A stretch of DNA of 64,000 bases from Companilactobacillus heilongjiangensis. GTDB lineage: Bacteria; Bacillota; Bacilli; Lactobacillales; Lactobacillaceae. The notes below the pieces were generated by a model. It searched no databases. It was not told the DNA's origin and worked only from the letters and a program-made list of their open reading frames with translations. Positions 18,046-27,493 of this stretch are shown in pieces (within the stretch, counting starts at the first letter, position 1; the number at the start of each line of letters is the position of its first letter). Location: positions 1,178,001 to 1,242,000 of the forward strand of contig NZ_CP012559.1 of NCBI RefSeq assembly GCF_000831645.3, given 5' to 3'. The position numbers and the translations under genes are program-made.

Positions 18046-19248
18046 ATGCAAATCAAACAACTTCCTGCGGATTTTATTGAAGCACTACCAGTTTTAGAAG
18101 AAATTGAACGAGCCGGTTACGAGGCTTATTTTGTCGGAGGAAGTGTGCGCGATCACATTTTAGGGTTACCGATCCACGATGTCGATATTGCTACGAGTGC
18201 TTATCCAGAAGAAATTAAAGAAATTTTTAAACGTACTGTTGATACGGGAATCCAACATGGAACGGTCACGGTTTTAATGGGGGATGACTCCTATGAAATC
18301 ACGACTTTTAGAACTGAATCGGGTTATCAGGATTATCGCCGTCCAGACAAGGTGACATTCGTTAGGTCATTATCAGATGATTTGAAACGACGTGATTTTA
18401 CAATCAATGCACTGGCTGTTGATCGTAACGGAAATGTCATTGACCAATTTGACGGGCTGAAAGATCTTGATCAACATATCATCCGGGCGGTTGGTAAAGC
18501 TGAAGAACGTTTTCATGAAGATGCGTTGAGAATGATGCGTGCAGTTCGTTTTCAAGCTCAATTGAACTTTAAAGTTGAGAAGAATACAGCTCAGGCAATT
18601 TCTGACAATGCACCACTGTTAGAGAAAATTGCTGTGGAGCGTATTCGTGAAGAATTCGTTAAATTAATGCTCAGTGAGTCTTGGCAAAATGGTTTTTCGG
18701 ATTTTCTGGAGCTTGGATTGAGCGAGTATTGTCCTGATTTCAAAGGTAAAAAGATGGAATTAGAAGAGTTGCTTGATGTTCATGATCAAACATTTAGTGA
18801 CGAAGATGCTGCTTGGAGTGCAATCGGTTATGTTTTAAGTTTGAACCATCAAGAGTTCAACAGATTATTGCGTGATTGGAAAGTTTCCAATAAAACTCGT
18901 GAGGCTAGTCTCAATACTTTGAATTTATTGCATCTGTTTGAAAATCAAGATTATGATTTGTGGAATATATATAAATTGGGCATTGATAATTTGCCAAGAA
19001 CCGTTCAGTTATGCCAAATGTTTTTGATTGAATTTGATTATACAGACTTGCAAAAACAAGTAGATAATATCTCGATAAAAAACAGTCATGATTTAGCACT
19101 TACTGGCAAGGATATCTGTGAAATCTTGGGTGTCAAACCGGGTCCAATTATCGGTAAGTCAATGTCCCAAATTGAGCGTGCTGTCGTGGAAGGAAACGTT
19201 TCCAATAATTTCGATGATTTAAGGCATTATTTGTTAAGTAATCAATAA
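18046..19248 (+). CDS. cca: CCA tRNA nucleotidyltransferase
   Basis: Adds or repairs the 3' CCA of tRNAs. The class II nucleotidyltransferase head carries YFVGGSVRDHILG and HDVDIATSA, whose Asp pair binds metal, followed by RRDFTINALA and a helical tRNA-binding region. The 400-residue length matches Firmicute CCA enzymes. GTGAGG is the ribosome binding site. Confidence 0.96.
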   Translation: MQIKQLPADFIEALPVLEEIERAGYEAYFVGGSVRDHILGLPIHDVDIATSAYPEEIKEIFKRTVDTGIQHGTVTVLMGDDSYEITTFRTESGYQDYRRPDKVTFVRSLSDDLKRRDFTINALAVDRNGNVIDQFDGLKDLDQHIIRAVGKAEERFHEDALRMMRAVRFQAQLNFKVEKNTAQAISDNAPLLEKIAVERIREEFVKLMLSESWQNGFSDFLELGLSEYCPDFKGKKMELEELLDVHDQTFSDEDAAWSAIGYVLSLNHQEFNRLLRDWKVSNKTREASLNTLNLLHLFENQDYDLWNIYKLGIDNLPRTVQLCQMFLIEFDYTDLQKQVDNISIKNSHDLALTGKDICEILGVKPGPIIGKSMSQIERAVVEGNVSNNFDDLRHYLLSNQ

Positions 19249-19301
19249 TGCTGTGGTATCATGAAAACAGTAAGTATTTTAGGACTTGAAAGGGTGATAA
19301 T

Positions 19302-19766
19302 ATGACTAAACATGTTTTTAAAGAACTTAAATTTTACTTTAGAAATGATGATACTTGGACAGTTAGCCACAGTGAAATGAGAGATATTTGGATTGCTCGT
19401 GTTACAACCAGTTATGGACGTATCCATGGTGGACGTATGCAAGAGATTCACCCATGCAAACGTTTCAGAATTGAAATTTTACCAGATGCTGACTATATCA
19501 AGGACACAGATGTTTCAACAGCAGCTATGGCCGATGGTATGTTCAATCGTGTTATTAAATATCAAGATATCGAAAAATGCGATATTGTTTTCGAAGATGA
19601 CCAAGACAAGGAACCAATGGAAATTTACTTCCCATTCAAACAAAAGGATGTTGAAGGATTGGATAACGCTTATCAATCTTCAGCAATTTCAAGCAAGAAT
19701 GGTGAGCTTTACATTTCAATTGATCCAGAAAATACTGTTTATGACATTTACAAAGAAGATCTTTAA
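19302..19766 (+). CDS. Conserved hypothetical protein, 154 residues
   Basis: No family recognised. The protein is soluble, acidic in its C-terminal half, and has no signal peptide or membrane helix. It has good coding character and a ribosome binding site (AAAGGGTGATAAT). It is followed by a strong terminator and sits alone between cca and a small gene. Confidence 0.75.
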   Translation: MTKHVFKELKFYFRNDDTWTVSHSEMRDIWIARVTTSYGRIHGGRMQEIHPCKRFRIEILPDADYIKDTDVSTAAMADGMFNRVIKYQDIEKCDIVFEDDQDKEPMEIYFPFKQKDVEGLDNAYQSSAISSKNGELYISIDPENTVYDIYKEDL

Positions 19767-19771
19767 TTATT

Positions 19772-19820
19772 AAAATACGGGATATTAGTTAATTAATCTT
19801 AACTAAGTCCCGTATTTTCT
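19772..19820 (+). terminator. Strong terminator after the 154-residue gene
   Basis: AAATACGGGA and TTAGTTAA pair with TTAACTAA and TCCCGTATTT in one long stem of about 18 bp, ending in TTTTCTT. Confidence 0.88.
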
Positions 19821-19837
19821 TGAGCGAGGGGAAAAAT

Positions 19838-20008
19838 ATGGGAAATTTAAAAATCGGTACCATGGTCACTGTTATCGACGAAAGTGACGCAATGAAAAAG
19901 CAAATTGGAGTAGTCGTCTACTTTGATAAAAAACGTGACCGAATATTAGTTAGATTCGGTGGTCAACAGCAGTTGTATTACGCACTCAACCAGTTGAAAG
20001 AATACTAA
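19838..20008 (+). CDS. Small conserved protein with KOW/SH3-like beta fold
   Basis: 56 residues starting MGNLKIGTMVTVIDESD, with a repeated beta-strand pattern (IGVVVYFDKKRDRILVRFGG) like small KOW/SH3-barrel proteins. The ATG at 19838 is chosen because GCGAGGGG lies 6 bases upstream. Function unknown. Confidence 0.7.
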   Translation: MGNLKIGTMVTVIDESDAMKKQIGVVVYFDKKRDRILVRFGGQQQLYYALNQLKEY

Positions 20009-20043
20009 TAGAATGTGATAATAAGTAAGAAAGAGAAGACATA

Positions 20044-20077
20044 CCTCTATCTACATGGGTAGAGGAATTTTTTATTT
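20044..20077 (+). terminator. Terminator before uup
   Basis: CCTCTATC / GGGTAGAGG stem around TACAT, followed by AATTTTTT. Confidence 0.8.
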
Positions 20078-20093
20078 ATACGTGGTGAAATAA

Positions 20094-21998
20094 TTGAAAA
20101 CCTTAAACATCTCAAATGCATCAAAATCATTCGGTGACAGAACGCTTTTCACCGACGTAACTTTTACAATTAATGAAGGCGACCGTATCGGTTTGCTTGG
20201 TTTGAACGGAACTGGTAAGACAACTTTGCTTGATGGGATTGTCAATAACAGCGACCTCAATACGATTGATATGGAAAAGCCCAAGGATTTTAAAATTTCA
20301 TATCTAAAGCAGCAGCCTGACTTGGACGAAAAATCAACAGTTATTGATGCTGTCTTTAACGGTAGCGGTGAAAAATTTCAATTGATTCGTCAATACGAAA
20401 ATTCACTGGCTCAATTCAATATGAATTCAACTGACGAGAAGATTCAAAAAGAATTCTTTAAGTTACAAGAGAAAATGAACGCTGCCGAAGCTTGGCAAAT
20501 GGAGTCAGATGTTAAGTCAATTTTGAACAAACTAGGTATTACTGAGTTAGAGAAGAAAATTGGCGAATTATCTGGTGGTCAACAACGTCGTGTTGCTTTG
20601 GCAGAAACGCTGATTTCTGAAGCTGACCTCTTGATTTTGGACGAGCCAACCAACCACCTGGATTACGAAGCTATCGATTGGTTGCAAAGTTATCTAAGTA
20701 AGTATAAGGGTTCAGTCTTATTCGTAACCCATGATCGTTATTTCTTGAATGAGGTTGCAACTAGAATTTTTGAATTGGAAAATCGTAATGTTACTGAATA
20801 TGACGGTAACTATGAGAAATATTTGCAACAAAAAGCTGATAATGAAGAGATTTATGCTTCGGTACAACACCATAAGACACAATTGTATAAGCAAGAGTTG
20901 AACTGGATGCGTGCTGGTGTTAAAGCTCGTGGAACTAAGCAACAAGCCAGAAAAGACCGTTTTACTGATTTGAAGGAAGACTTACAAGATAAGCCGGATG
21001 TTCAAAAAGAAATGTCAATCGACATTGCCCAACAACGTCTTGGTAACGATGTTTTCGATATCAAACATGCCAGTCTTAAATTTGATAAACATGTTATCCT
21101 AAATGATTTCAATTACTTAGTTTCTCGTGGAGATCGTATCGGTATTACTGGTGCCAATGGTTCTGGTAAGACAACCTTTTTGAATACGATTGTGCAACAA
21201 ATTCCACTTGATTCTGGTGAAATCAAAACTGGTCAAACAGTTAAAATTGGTTATTACACGCAACACACACGTGATATGGATCCGGAAAAACGTGTTATTC
21301 GTTACTTGGAATCAATTGGTCAAGGTGTTCAAAATAATGATGGATCACACATGTCAGCTTCACAAATGCTCGATACATTTAAGTTTGACCACCAAATGCA
21401 AGGTGCCTTTATCAGAGAATTATCTGGTGGTGAGAAACGTCGTTTATACCTACTAGCTATTTTGATGGATCAACCAAATGTCTTATTACTTGATGAGCCG
21501 ACTAACAACTTGGATATCGAGACTTTGACAATTTTGGAAAATTATCTCGAAAGTTTCAAGGGAACTGTTTTGGCCGTTTCTCATGACCGTTATTTCTTGG
21601 ATAAAGTTGCTGGCAAATTGTTGATTTTTGAAGGTCAAGGTGAGATTCAAGAAAGTTATGATTCTTACTCAGGCTATTTGCAAAAGGAAACTGAAGCTAA
21701 ACAAGCTAAGCATCATGAAGATAAAGCTCAAAAGCATGAAGAAGTAAAACAACGTGCTGAAGATACACAAAAATCTGAACCAAAGAAGAAATTAACTTAC
21801 GCGGAACAGATAGAATTTGATAAGCTCGAGCCAAAAATTGAGAAACTTGACGATGAAATGGCCGAACTAAAGCAACAATTGAATGATTCATCGAATGATT
21901 ATGAAAAACTGATGGATTTCCAAAGAGAACTTGACGAAAAGACTGCTGAGTCTGATAAGTTGATGGATCGTTGGGAATATTTAGGTCAATTTATTTAG
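20094..21998 (+). CDS. uup: ABC-F family ATPase, Uup type
   Basis: 634 residues with two ABC domains and no membrane segments. Domain 1 has [22 protein letters not shown] and DEPTNHLD; domain 2 has [22 protein letters not shown] and DEPTNNLD. The C-terminal coiled coil (about 540-634) is the Uup-type DNA-binding tail. ABC-F proteins act on ribosomes; Uup is also linked to transposon excision and ribosome assembly. The start is TTG at 20094. thyA follows after a few bases. Confidence 0.9.
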   Translation: MKTLNISNASKSFGDRTLFTDVTFTINEGDRIGLLGLNGTGKTTLLDGIVNNSDLNTIDMEKPKDFKISYLKQQPDLDEKSTVIDAVFNGSGEKFQLIRQYENSLAQFNMNSTDEKIQKEFFKLQEKMNAAEAWQMESDVKSILNKLGITELEKKIGELSGGQQRRVALAETLISEADLLILDEPTNHLDYEAIDWLQSYLSKYKGSVLFVTHDRYFLNEVATRIFELENRNVTEYDGNYEKYLQQKADNEEIYASVQHHKTQLYKQELNWMRAGVKARGTKQQARKDRFTDLKEDLQDKPDVQKEMSIDIAQQRLGNDVFDIKHASLKFDKHVILNDFNYLVSRGDRIGITGANGSGKTTFLNTIVQQIPLDSGEIKTGQTVKIGYYTQHTRDMDPEKRVIRYLESIGQGVQNNDGSHMSASQMLDTFKFDHQMQGAFIRELSGGEKRRLYLLAILMDQPNVLLLDEPTNNLDIETLTILENYLESFKGTVLAVSHDRYFLDKVAGKLLIFEGQGEIQESYDSYSGYLQKETEAKQAKHHEDKAQKHEEVKQRAEDTQKSEPKKKLTYAEQIEFDKLEPKIEKLDDEMAELKQQLNDSSNDYEKLMDFQRELDEKTAESDKLMDRWEYLGQFI

Positions 21999-22008
21999 GA
22001 GAATGATC

Positions 22009-22959
22009 ATGCATAACGAACAACAATATTTAGATTTATTGAAATATGTTTTGGAACACGGTCACAAAAAGAGTGATCGGACCGGAACTGGTACTATTAG
22101 TACTTTTGGTTATCAAATGCGCTTTGACTTGCAAGAGTCATTCCCACTGTTGACGACTAAGAAGATTCCTTTTGGTCTAATTAAGAGTGAGTTGTTATGG
22201 TTTTTGCATGGCGATACTAATATCAAATATTTGTTGGAACACAACAATCATATTTGGGATGAGTGGGCTTTTAAAAATTACATCGAAAGTACCGACTATC
22301 AAGGCCCTGATATGACTGACTTTGGTCGTCGTAGTTTGATTGATGATGAATTTGCCCAAGCATATAAAGTTGAGAAAAATAAGTTTGATGACAGTATTTT
22401 AAATGATCCTGAATTTGCTGAAAAATTCGGTAATTTAGGGGATGTTTACGGTGCACAGTGGCGTCATTGGCAAAAACGTGATGGCGGCGTGATTGATCAG
22501 ATCAAGAATGTTATCGAACAGATCAAAAAAACACCTGATTCAAGACGTCTAATCGTCAGTGCTTGGAATCCAGAAGATGTGCCAACCATGGCTTTGCCAC
22601 CATGTCACACGTTGTTTCAATTCTATGTTAACGATGGCAAATTATCTTGTCAGTTGTATCAAAGAAGTGGCGACTTGTTCTTAGGTGTTCCATTTAACAT
22701 TGCTAGTTATGCCTTGCTGACACATTTGATTGCACGTGAGACTGGCCTTGAAGTGGGTGAATTCGTTCATACATTGGGCGATGCTCATATTTACTCCAAC
22801 CATATTGAGCAAGTTAAGACACAGTTGAATCGGACACCTGTAACTGGTCCCCAACTTGAGATCGACAGTGACAAGAGCATTTTTGACATTGATGCTAAAG
22901 ATATTCGTGTAACTGACTACAATCCGCAACCTGCTATCAAAGCACCCGTTGCCGTTTAG
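22009..22959 (+). CDS. thyA: Thymidylate synthase
   Basis: Converts dUMP to dTMP using methylene-tetrahydrofolate. The catalytic Cys lies in [21 protein letters not shown] and the C-terminal IKAPVAV are typical. The 316-residue length reflects the insertion known from Lactobacillus casei ThyA. The ATG at 22009 is preferred to that at 22003, which is only one base from AGGAGA. dfrA follows in the same operon. Confidence 0.97.
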   Translation: MHNEQQYLDLLKYVLEHGHKKSDRTGTGTISTFGYQMRFDLQESFPLLTTKKIPFGLIKSELLWFLHGDTNIKYLLEHNNHIWDEWAFKNYIESTDYQGPDMTDFGRRSLIDDEFAQAYKVEKNKFDDSILNDPEFAEKFGNLGDVYGAQWRHWQKRDGGVIDQIKNVIEQIKKTPDSRRLIVSAWNPEDVPTMALPPCHTLFQFYVNDGKLSCQLYQRSGDLFLGVPFNIASYALLTHLIARETGLEVGEFVHTLGDAHIYSNHIEQVKTQLNRTPVTGPQLEIDSDKSIFDIDAKDIRVTDYNPQPAIKAPVAV

Positions 22960-22969
22960 GGAGAATGAA

Positions 22970-23458
22970 ATGATAAGTTTTGTTTGGGCTGAAGATAAAA
23001 ATCACATTATCGGTAGCAATGGGCATTTGCCTTGGAAACTACCCAATGATATGAAGCGTTTTAAAGACGTTACCACAGGACATCCCATCGTAATGGGACG
23101 GAAGACTTTTGAAAGTTTCCCCAATGGTCCGTTGCCAAATCGTTTAAACATCGTTATTTCACGCAATCCTGACTATCAAGTACCTGATTCGGTTGTTTTG
23201 TTGACGGATAAGAACCAATTATCGCAGTATGTCAAGGCATATGAAGAAGTAATGGTCATCGGTGGCGAAGGTATTTTTAAGTTGTTTGCGGACGATGTAG
23301 ACCGATTGTATCTAACCAAGATTGATTATGAGTTTACAGGCGATACCAAAATGGTGGAACTTGATTACAATAAGTTTAAATTAACCGAAAAAAAAGAAGG
23401 CGTTATGGACGATAAGAATATTTATCCATATACCTTCGAGACTTATGACAGAATTTAA
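22970..23458 (+). CDS. dfrA: Dihydrofolate reductase
   Basis: Regenerates tetrahydrofolate consumed by ThyA. 162 residues with the family order VWAEDKNHIIGSNGHLPWKLPND, IVMGRKTFES and VIGGEGIFKLF. GGGAGAATGAA precedes the ATG at 22970. Its stop overlaps the convergent hemolysin III gene by 4 bases. Confidence 0.96.
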   Translation: MISFVWAEDKNHIIGSNGHLPWKLPNDMKRFKDVTTGHPIVMGRKTFESFPNGPLPNRLNIVISRNPDYQVPDSVVLLTDKNQLSQYVKAYEEVMVIGGEGIFKLFADDVDRLYLTKIDYEFTGDTKMVELDYNKFKLTEKKEGVMDDKNIYPYTFETYDRI

Positions 23459-24105
23459 ATAACATAAAGATAAACTGAGAAGTACATTAAGGCTGTACCA
23501 ATCATAACGAAAATGTGCCAGATGACGTGAATGTATCTGAGATTTTTCATCAAGTACAGACATGCACCCAATGTAAAAGCTATACCACCGGCAACTAATA
23601 GCCAAATACCAGTAGCACCAATTGCTTGATACAGTGGTTTCATAGCAATAATAATGGCCCAACCCATCAAGACGTACAAGAGGGTTTCAAAGTATTTGAA
23701 ACGTCCAACATTGAATATCTTGTAAAGGATGCCGCCAATTGCTAGTAGCCAGATGAAAGCGAGAATACTGTAACCAAAAGCTGAATGTAGAGCAATCAGG
23801 CAGTACGGTGTGTACGTTCCAGCAATCATTAAAAAGATTGAACTGTGATCAAAAATTTGAAAGACACCTTTAGCTCGCGTGAAATACAAGCTATGGAAGA
23901 GTGTTGAACTCAAATATAAGAAGAACAGCGTGAACGCATATATAAAGTAAGCCGTAATATTGAGCGGATTACCTTGATGAAAGCCTTTAATCAGTAGAAA
24001 TACTGATCCGATTATCGCTAAAATGATGCCGATTCCATGAGTTACAGCACTGAACACTTGGTCAGTGATCAAATAGGCTCTTGAGAAGTTACGTTTTTTT
24101 GACAT
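23455..24105 (-). CDS. Hemolysin III family membrane protein (YqfA/PAQR)
   Basis: 216 residues and seven hydrophobic helices. The N-terminal TDQVFSAVTHGIGIILAIIG and SSTLFHSLYF carry the conserved His/Ser residues of the PAQR fold. True haemolytic activity is rarely shown for the family. The ATG at 24105 has GGAG 9 bases upstream; the longer start at 24138 has none. The gene runs into the dfrA stop with no terminator between them. Confidence 0.87.
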   Translation of the reverse strand: MSKKRNFSRAYLITDQVFSAVTHGIGIILAIIGSVFLLIKGFHQGNPLNITAYFIYAFTLFFLYLSSTLFHSLYFTRAKGVFQIFDHSSIFLMIAGTYTPYCLIALHSAFGYSILAFIWLLAIGGILYKIFNVGRFKYFETLLYVLMGWAIIIAMKPLYQAIGATGIWLLVAGGIAFTLGACLYLMKNLRYIHVIWHIFVMIGTALMYFSVYLYVI

Positions 24106-24166
24106 TTTCAAAGCTCCAATTGTTTTAACTAGTTTCATTGATTATTACTGTGGTGTTAGTTAAATA

Positions 24167-24366
24167 TCCCGTCTACAGAGCTGGGAAACATTCTCAAGCT
24201 GTGCGGAACGGTCCGAGCCAAAGAGCGGTCTCGAACCTCGGTTTGAAGCCTTGACAAAGTTCGTCAAGGCTCCAAACACGTCCGGTGGTATAAGTATGGG
24301 AGATTCCTCCCGTACTTATACCACTACCACGGCACACAAATATTTCCCAGCTCTTCCGACTAATTA
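24167..24366. repeat. Large palindromic intergenic repeat, copy 4 (forward)
   Basis: The closing stem AGAGCTGGGAAA (24177-24188) / TTTCCCAGCTCT (24343-24354) is perfect. The second hairpin GTTTGAAGCCTTGAC (24241-24255) / GTCAAGGCTCCAAAC (24263-24277) pairs almost fully. The third, GTGGTATAAGTATGGGAG (24285-24302) / CTCCCGTACTTATACCAC (24307-24324), is 18 bp with one G-U and a 4-base loop. Both differ in sequence from the same hairpins in other copies yet stay paired. It lies upstream of the minus-strand hemolysin III gene. Confidence 0.87.
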
Positions 24367-24505
24367 ATCGTTTTTAGGTGAATATAAGAGTGGTCGAGTA
24401 GTTTTAGACTATGAAATATTTGTAATGGTTTTTAAACTAACATCTGCGTATTATTATATACTTTTCAGGAAATGAAAATATTGTATAATTAATAATTGTT
24501 GGGTT

Positions 24506-24692
24506 TGCCGCCTCCGGTTTCCAGTAATTGAAGTCTGCTGTGCGGAACGGCTCGAGCCAAAGAGCGGTCTCGACCCTCGCTTTGAAGCCTTGCCACAGTT
24601 CGTCAAGTCTCCAAAGCGTCCAGTGGTGTAAGGGCTAAAGCCCCAACACCACTTTCACTGCTGGACTTCAATTACTGGAAACCTACGGCTAG
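24506..24692. repeat. Large palindromic intergenic repeat, copy 5 (forward)
   Basis: The closing arms (24516-24535 and 24664-24683) form a perfect 20-bp inverted repeat, GGTTTCCAGTAATTGAAGTC and its complement. Outside them GCCG and CGGC can extend the stem. The inner hairpins are CGCTTTGAAGCCTTG / CAAGTCTCCAAAGCG and GTGGTGT-GGGCT / AGCCC-ACACCAC. About 140 bases of featureless AT-rich DNA separate it from copy 4. Confidence 0.87.
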
Positions 24693-24828
24693 TTTGTTGG
24701 TAATAAATTGAGGTATTATTAGACTAAAATTTTGGTTTATTTATATGATTGATATTTATCTTATTTATTATTCTAGTCATATTATTGGTAATTAAAAATA
24801 TAACGATTAATTCGTTAGTAAAGAAACC

Positions 24829-25000
24829 CTAGCTTCCGGTTGGCTGTGATTTCACCAGCAGTGAAAGTAATATAAGGACGCAAGTCCTTATATTACGGAC
24901 GTCTTTTGAGACGCAATTTTCGGCTCAAAAGCGAGGTTCGAGACCTTGGCTCGAACCGGTCCCACAGCAGGCGAAAATCACAGCCAACCGGAAGCGGCAT
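24829..25000. repeat. Large palindromic intergenic repeat, copy 6 (reverse)
   Basis: The closing arms at 24832-24852 and 24975-24995 are a perfect 21-bp inverted repeat. Inside are GTAATATAAGGAC (24867-24879) / GTCCTTATATTAC (24884-24896) capped by GCAA, CTTTTGAGAC / GGCTCAAAAG, and GTTCGAG (24936-24942) / CTCGAAC (24950-24956). The rest of 24370-25100 is AT-rich with no gene; a TATAAT at 25104 may serve degV. Confidence 0.87.
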
Positions 25001-25150
25001 ATTTAGCAAGTTTTACCATATGTCATGTAATAGTTACCTGAAAATAATTATAGTAATTCATGAAAATAGTTAATAATTTGTAATTTACCCAGAATAAGTT
25101 TGTTATAATTGAAACAATTAAGAATTAAGACCCTATGAAAGAGGGATAAA

Positions 25151-25993
25151 ATGAGTAAAGTAAAAATCCTTGCCGATTCATCGGTACAATTAACACCAGA
25201 AGAAATAGAAAAATATGATATTGGCATCGTTCCTTTAACAATCAGTATTGACGATAAGACTTACACTGATGGCGTAGACATTACTAGAGAAAAATTCGTT
25301 GAGGAAATGGATTCTTCAAAAGATCTACCTAAGACATCTCAACCATCGATTGGTACTTTTATGAAGGTTATTGATGACGTTCCAGAAGACTATACGGATA
25401 TCTTAGCTTTGATTATGACACCATCGATTAGTGGTACTATTAATGCTGCTCGTCAGGTGGCTGACATGACTGACCGTAATGTGGAAGTTATCGATACTGA
25501 ATTTACTGACCGTGCTCAAGGTTTCCAAGTTCTCAAGGCTGCTAAGATGGCTCAAGAGGGCAAATCAGCTGAGGAAATTAAGGCTGCCATTCAAAAAGTA
25601 CGCGATCACACATACCTATACATGGGTGTAACAAGTATTGAAAATATTTTGCGTGGTGGACGTTTGAGCCGTTTTGCTGGAACTCTTTCAACGCTTTTAA
25701 ATATCAACTTAGTTTTAATTGTAAAAAACAATAGTTTGGATATTGCTAAACGTGGCCGTGGCCGTAAGACGATTGAGAAATATATGAATAATGTCATGGA
25801 AGAAATCAAGAGCTTAGAAAATATCAAGGCAATTGGTATTTCATACGTTGATAAAATGGATTATGTGAACGAACTCAAAGAGAAGTTGGCTGAAATTGTA
25901 CCGAATGTACCATTATTAATTCGTGTAACAAGTCCGGTAATTGCAACACATGCCGGTTCAGGTGCCTTCGCAATTGAATTTTATACAGAGTAA
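25151..25993 (+). CDS. DegV/FakB-type fatty-acid-binding protein
   Basis: 280 residues of the DegV fold. The N-terminus KILADSSVQLTPEEIEKYDI, the TSQPSIG segment (fatty-acid head-group contact in FakB) and the RGGRLSRFAGTL region are characteristic. FakB proteins present fatty acids to the kinase FakA. No fakA is in the window, so assignment as FakB rather than generic DegV is open. GAGGGATAAA precedes the ATG. Confidence 0.9.
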   Translation: MSKVKILADSSVQLTPEEIEKYDIGIVPLTISIDDKTYTDGVDITREKFVEEMDSSKDLPKTSQPSIGTFMKVIDDVPEDYTDILALIMTPSISGTINAARQVADMTDRNVEVIDTEFTDRAQGFQVLKAAKMAQEGKSAEEIKAAIQKVRDHTYLYMGVTSIENILRGGRLSRFAGTLSTLLNINLVLIVKNNSLDIAKRGRGRKTIEKYMNNVMEEIKSLENIKAIGISYVDKMDYVNELKEKLAEIVPNVPLLIRVTSPVIATHAGSGAFAIEFYTE

Positions 25994-26020
25994 AGCTGAT
26001 GATTGCATCAGCTTTTTTTT
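25993..26020 (+). terminator. Terminator after degV-like gene
   Basis: AAGCTGATG / CATCAGCTT around ATTG, followed by eight T; it begins at the stop codon. Confidence 0.88.
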
Positions 26021-26036
26021 GAAAGATGGATTATAA

Positions 26037-26885
26037 ATGAAGAAAAAAAGTATTTGGATCATAATATTAATTGCTTTATTAATCGCTGTTGGTGGTGGGA
26101 CATACTATTTTGTCAATCATAATCAACAACAAATTACTGAAACAAAGACAGTTAAAAAAACAAAACCTAAGAAAAAAGTTATTCCCAAGAAGACTAATAT
26201 CAGCATTGTCGCCGTTGGGGACTCGTTGACTCAAGGTGTTGGTGACTCTAAATCTGTTGGTGGCGGGTATGTAACTCGTTTAACCAAGCGGGTTCAAAAG
26301 AAATATAAGGTTAAAGCAGAATCACATAATTATGGTGTTTCTGGTGATACTAGTCAGCAAATTATGGCGCGTATCAAGTCAGACAAGAAAATGCACCAAG
26401 ACTTGCCTAAAGCAGATATTATTACAGTGACCGTTGGTGGTAATGACTTTATGCACTTGTTGCAGCGTAAAGGATTGGATCTTACAGCTGGAGATATTGC
26501 TGATGAACAAGTTCAATTCGACAAGCGCCTCAAGCAGTTGTTGACTGATATTAGAGCTTATAATGATGATGCACCGATTTATCTGATTGGTATTTACAAT
26601 CCCTTCAGTATTTATTTAAGTAATGTTAAAAATGCCAAGACAGCATTCATCAACTGGAACAATGCTTCAGCTAAAGTTGCCAGCACATTTAATGACACCT
26701 ATTTTGTAGATATTAATAATTTGTATCAACCAAAAGGTATTACTAAGAAAATTAAGAAAACTGGCAGCAATCCATATCTATACACGAAGGACCACTTTCA
26801 TCCAAATGGGACCGGTTATGATATGATGACAGACAAAGTCTTTGAGAAAGTAAACGGGACTACAAAGGAGTGGCTTTACAAGTAA
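26037..26885 (+). CDS. Membrane-anchored SGNH/GDSL hydrolase (YpmR-like)
   Basis: 282 residues. The N-terminal hydrophobic helix (5-25) serves as anchor or uncleaved signal, followed by a Lys-rich stretch. The four SGNH blocks are visible: AVGDSLTQGVG (Ser), GVSGDTS (Gly), VGGNDF (Asn) and DHFHPNG (Asp/His). It is an extracellular lipase/esterase of unknown substrate. Order with the next two genes matches Bacillus ypmR-ypmS-yozE-like clusters. Confidence 0.9.
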   Translation: MKKKSIWIIILIALLIAVGGGTYYFVNHNQQQITETKTVKKTKPKKKVIPKKTNISIVAVGDSLTQGVGDSKSVGGGYVTRLTKRVQKKYKVKAESHNYGVSGDTSQQIMARIKSDKKMHQDLPKADIITVTVGGNDFMHLLQRKGLDLTAGDIADEQVQFDKRLKQLLTDIRAYNDDAPIYLIGIYNPFSIYLSNVKNAKTAFINWNNASAKVASTFNDTYFVDINNLYQPKGITKKIKKTGSNPYLYTKDHFHPNGTGYDMMTDKVFEKVNGTTKEWLYK

Positions 26886-26887
26886 TC

Positions 26888-27481
26888 ATGAAAAGAAATT
26901 ATTGGAAATATGCGTTTATCGCTTTAGTAGCAATTATTGTCGTTGGTTTAGGATACATGGGTACGAAAGTTTTGAGTTCTTCAAAAGACAATTATCAAGT
27001 TTCTACAACCATTCCGGATCAAAATGAACGTGTCTTTACGGTTGACATGAACAAGCAAGAAGCCAATAAGATGGCTCAATATTATCTCAAGAACACTCTA
27101 AACGATGGTAAAACTGACTATCAATTGATTTTGAAAAAAGACGCTGAATTGACTGGTGCAATTGCCTTTTTAGGTGCCAAGATTCACTTTACAATTTTGA
27201 TGCATCCATATGCCAAGACTAATGGTGATGTGCTTTTGAAAGCAAAAGAAATGAAGATTGGTGATTTATCATTGCCAATTTCCTTTGTAATGAATTATAT
27301 TAAGAATAGCTTTAAGACTCCTGAATGGGTCAGCATCGATGGTAAACAGAAGACAATTCTTTTGAAGTTTACTAAATTCACTACTAAAGATGGCTACGGT
27401 ATTCGTGCTAAAAAGATCGATTTGAAAAATAACAAATTGTCCTTTGAAGTAATGAATAGTAAAATTACGAATAACCAGTAG
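26888..27481 (+). CDS. YpmS-family membrane-anchored protein
   Basis: 197 residues with an N-terminal membrane helix (about 6-24) and an extracellular beta-rich domain typical of the YpmS family (DUF2140), of unknown role. The start is uncertain: a GTG at 26870 lies directly on GGAG, too close to use, while ATG 26888 has AGGAG about 17 bases away. It follows the SGNH hydrolase and may act with it at the envelope. Confidence 0.82.
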   Translation: MKRNYWKYAFIALVAIIVVGLGYMGTKVLSSSKDNYQVSTTIPDQNERVFTVDMNKQEANKMAQYYLKNTLNDGKTDYQLILKKDAELTGAIAFLGAKIHFTILMHPYAKTNGDVLLKAKEMKIGDLSLPISFVMNYIKNSFKTPEWVSIDGKQKTILLKFTKFTTKDGYGIRAKKIDLKNNKLSFEVMNSKITNNQ

Positions 27482-27493
27482 GAAGGAGTACAT

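Noticed and set aside
24167-25000. MITE or IS interpretation of the repeats
   Set aside because: Terminal inverted repeats differ in sequence between copies and no target-site duplication is evident, unlike transposon derivatives.
24167-25000. CRISPR array in the repeat cluster
   Set aside because: Units are about 180 bases, spaced irregularly and in mixed orientation; no short direct repeats with unique spacers and no cas genes.
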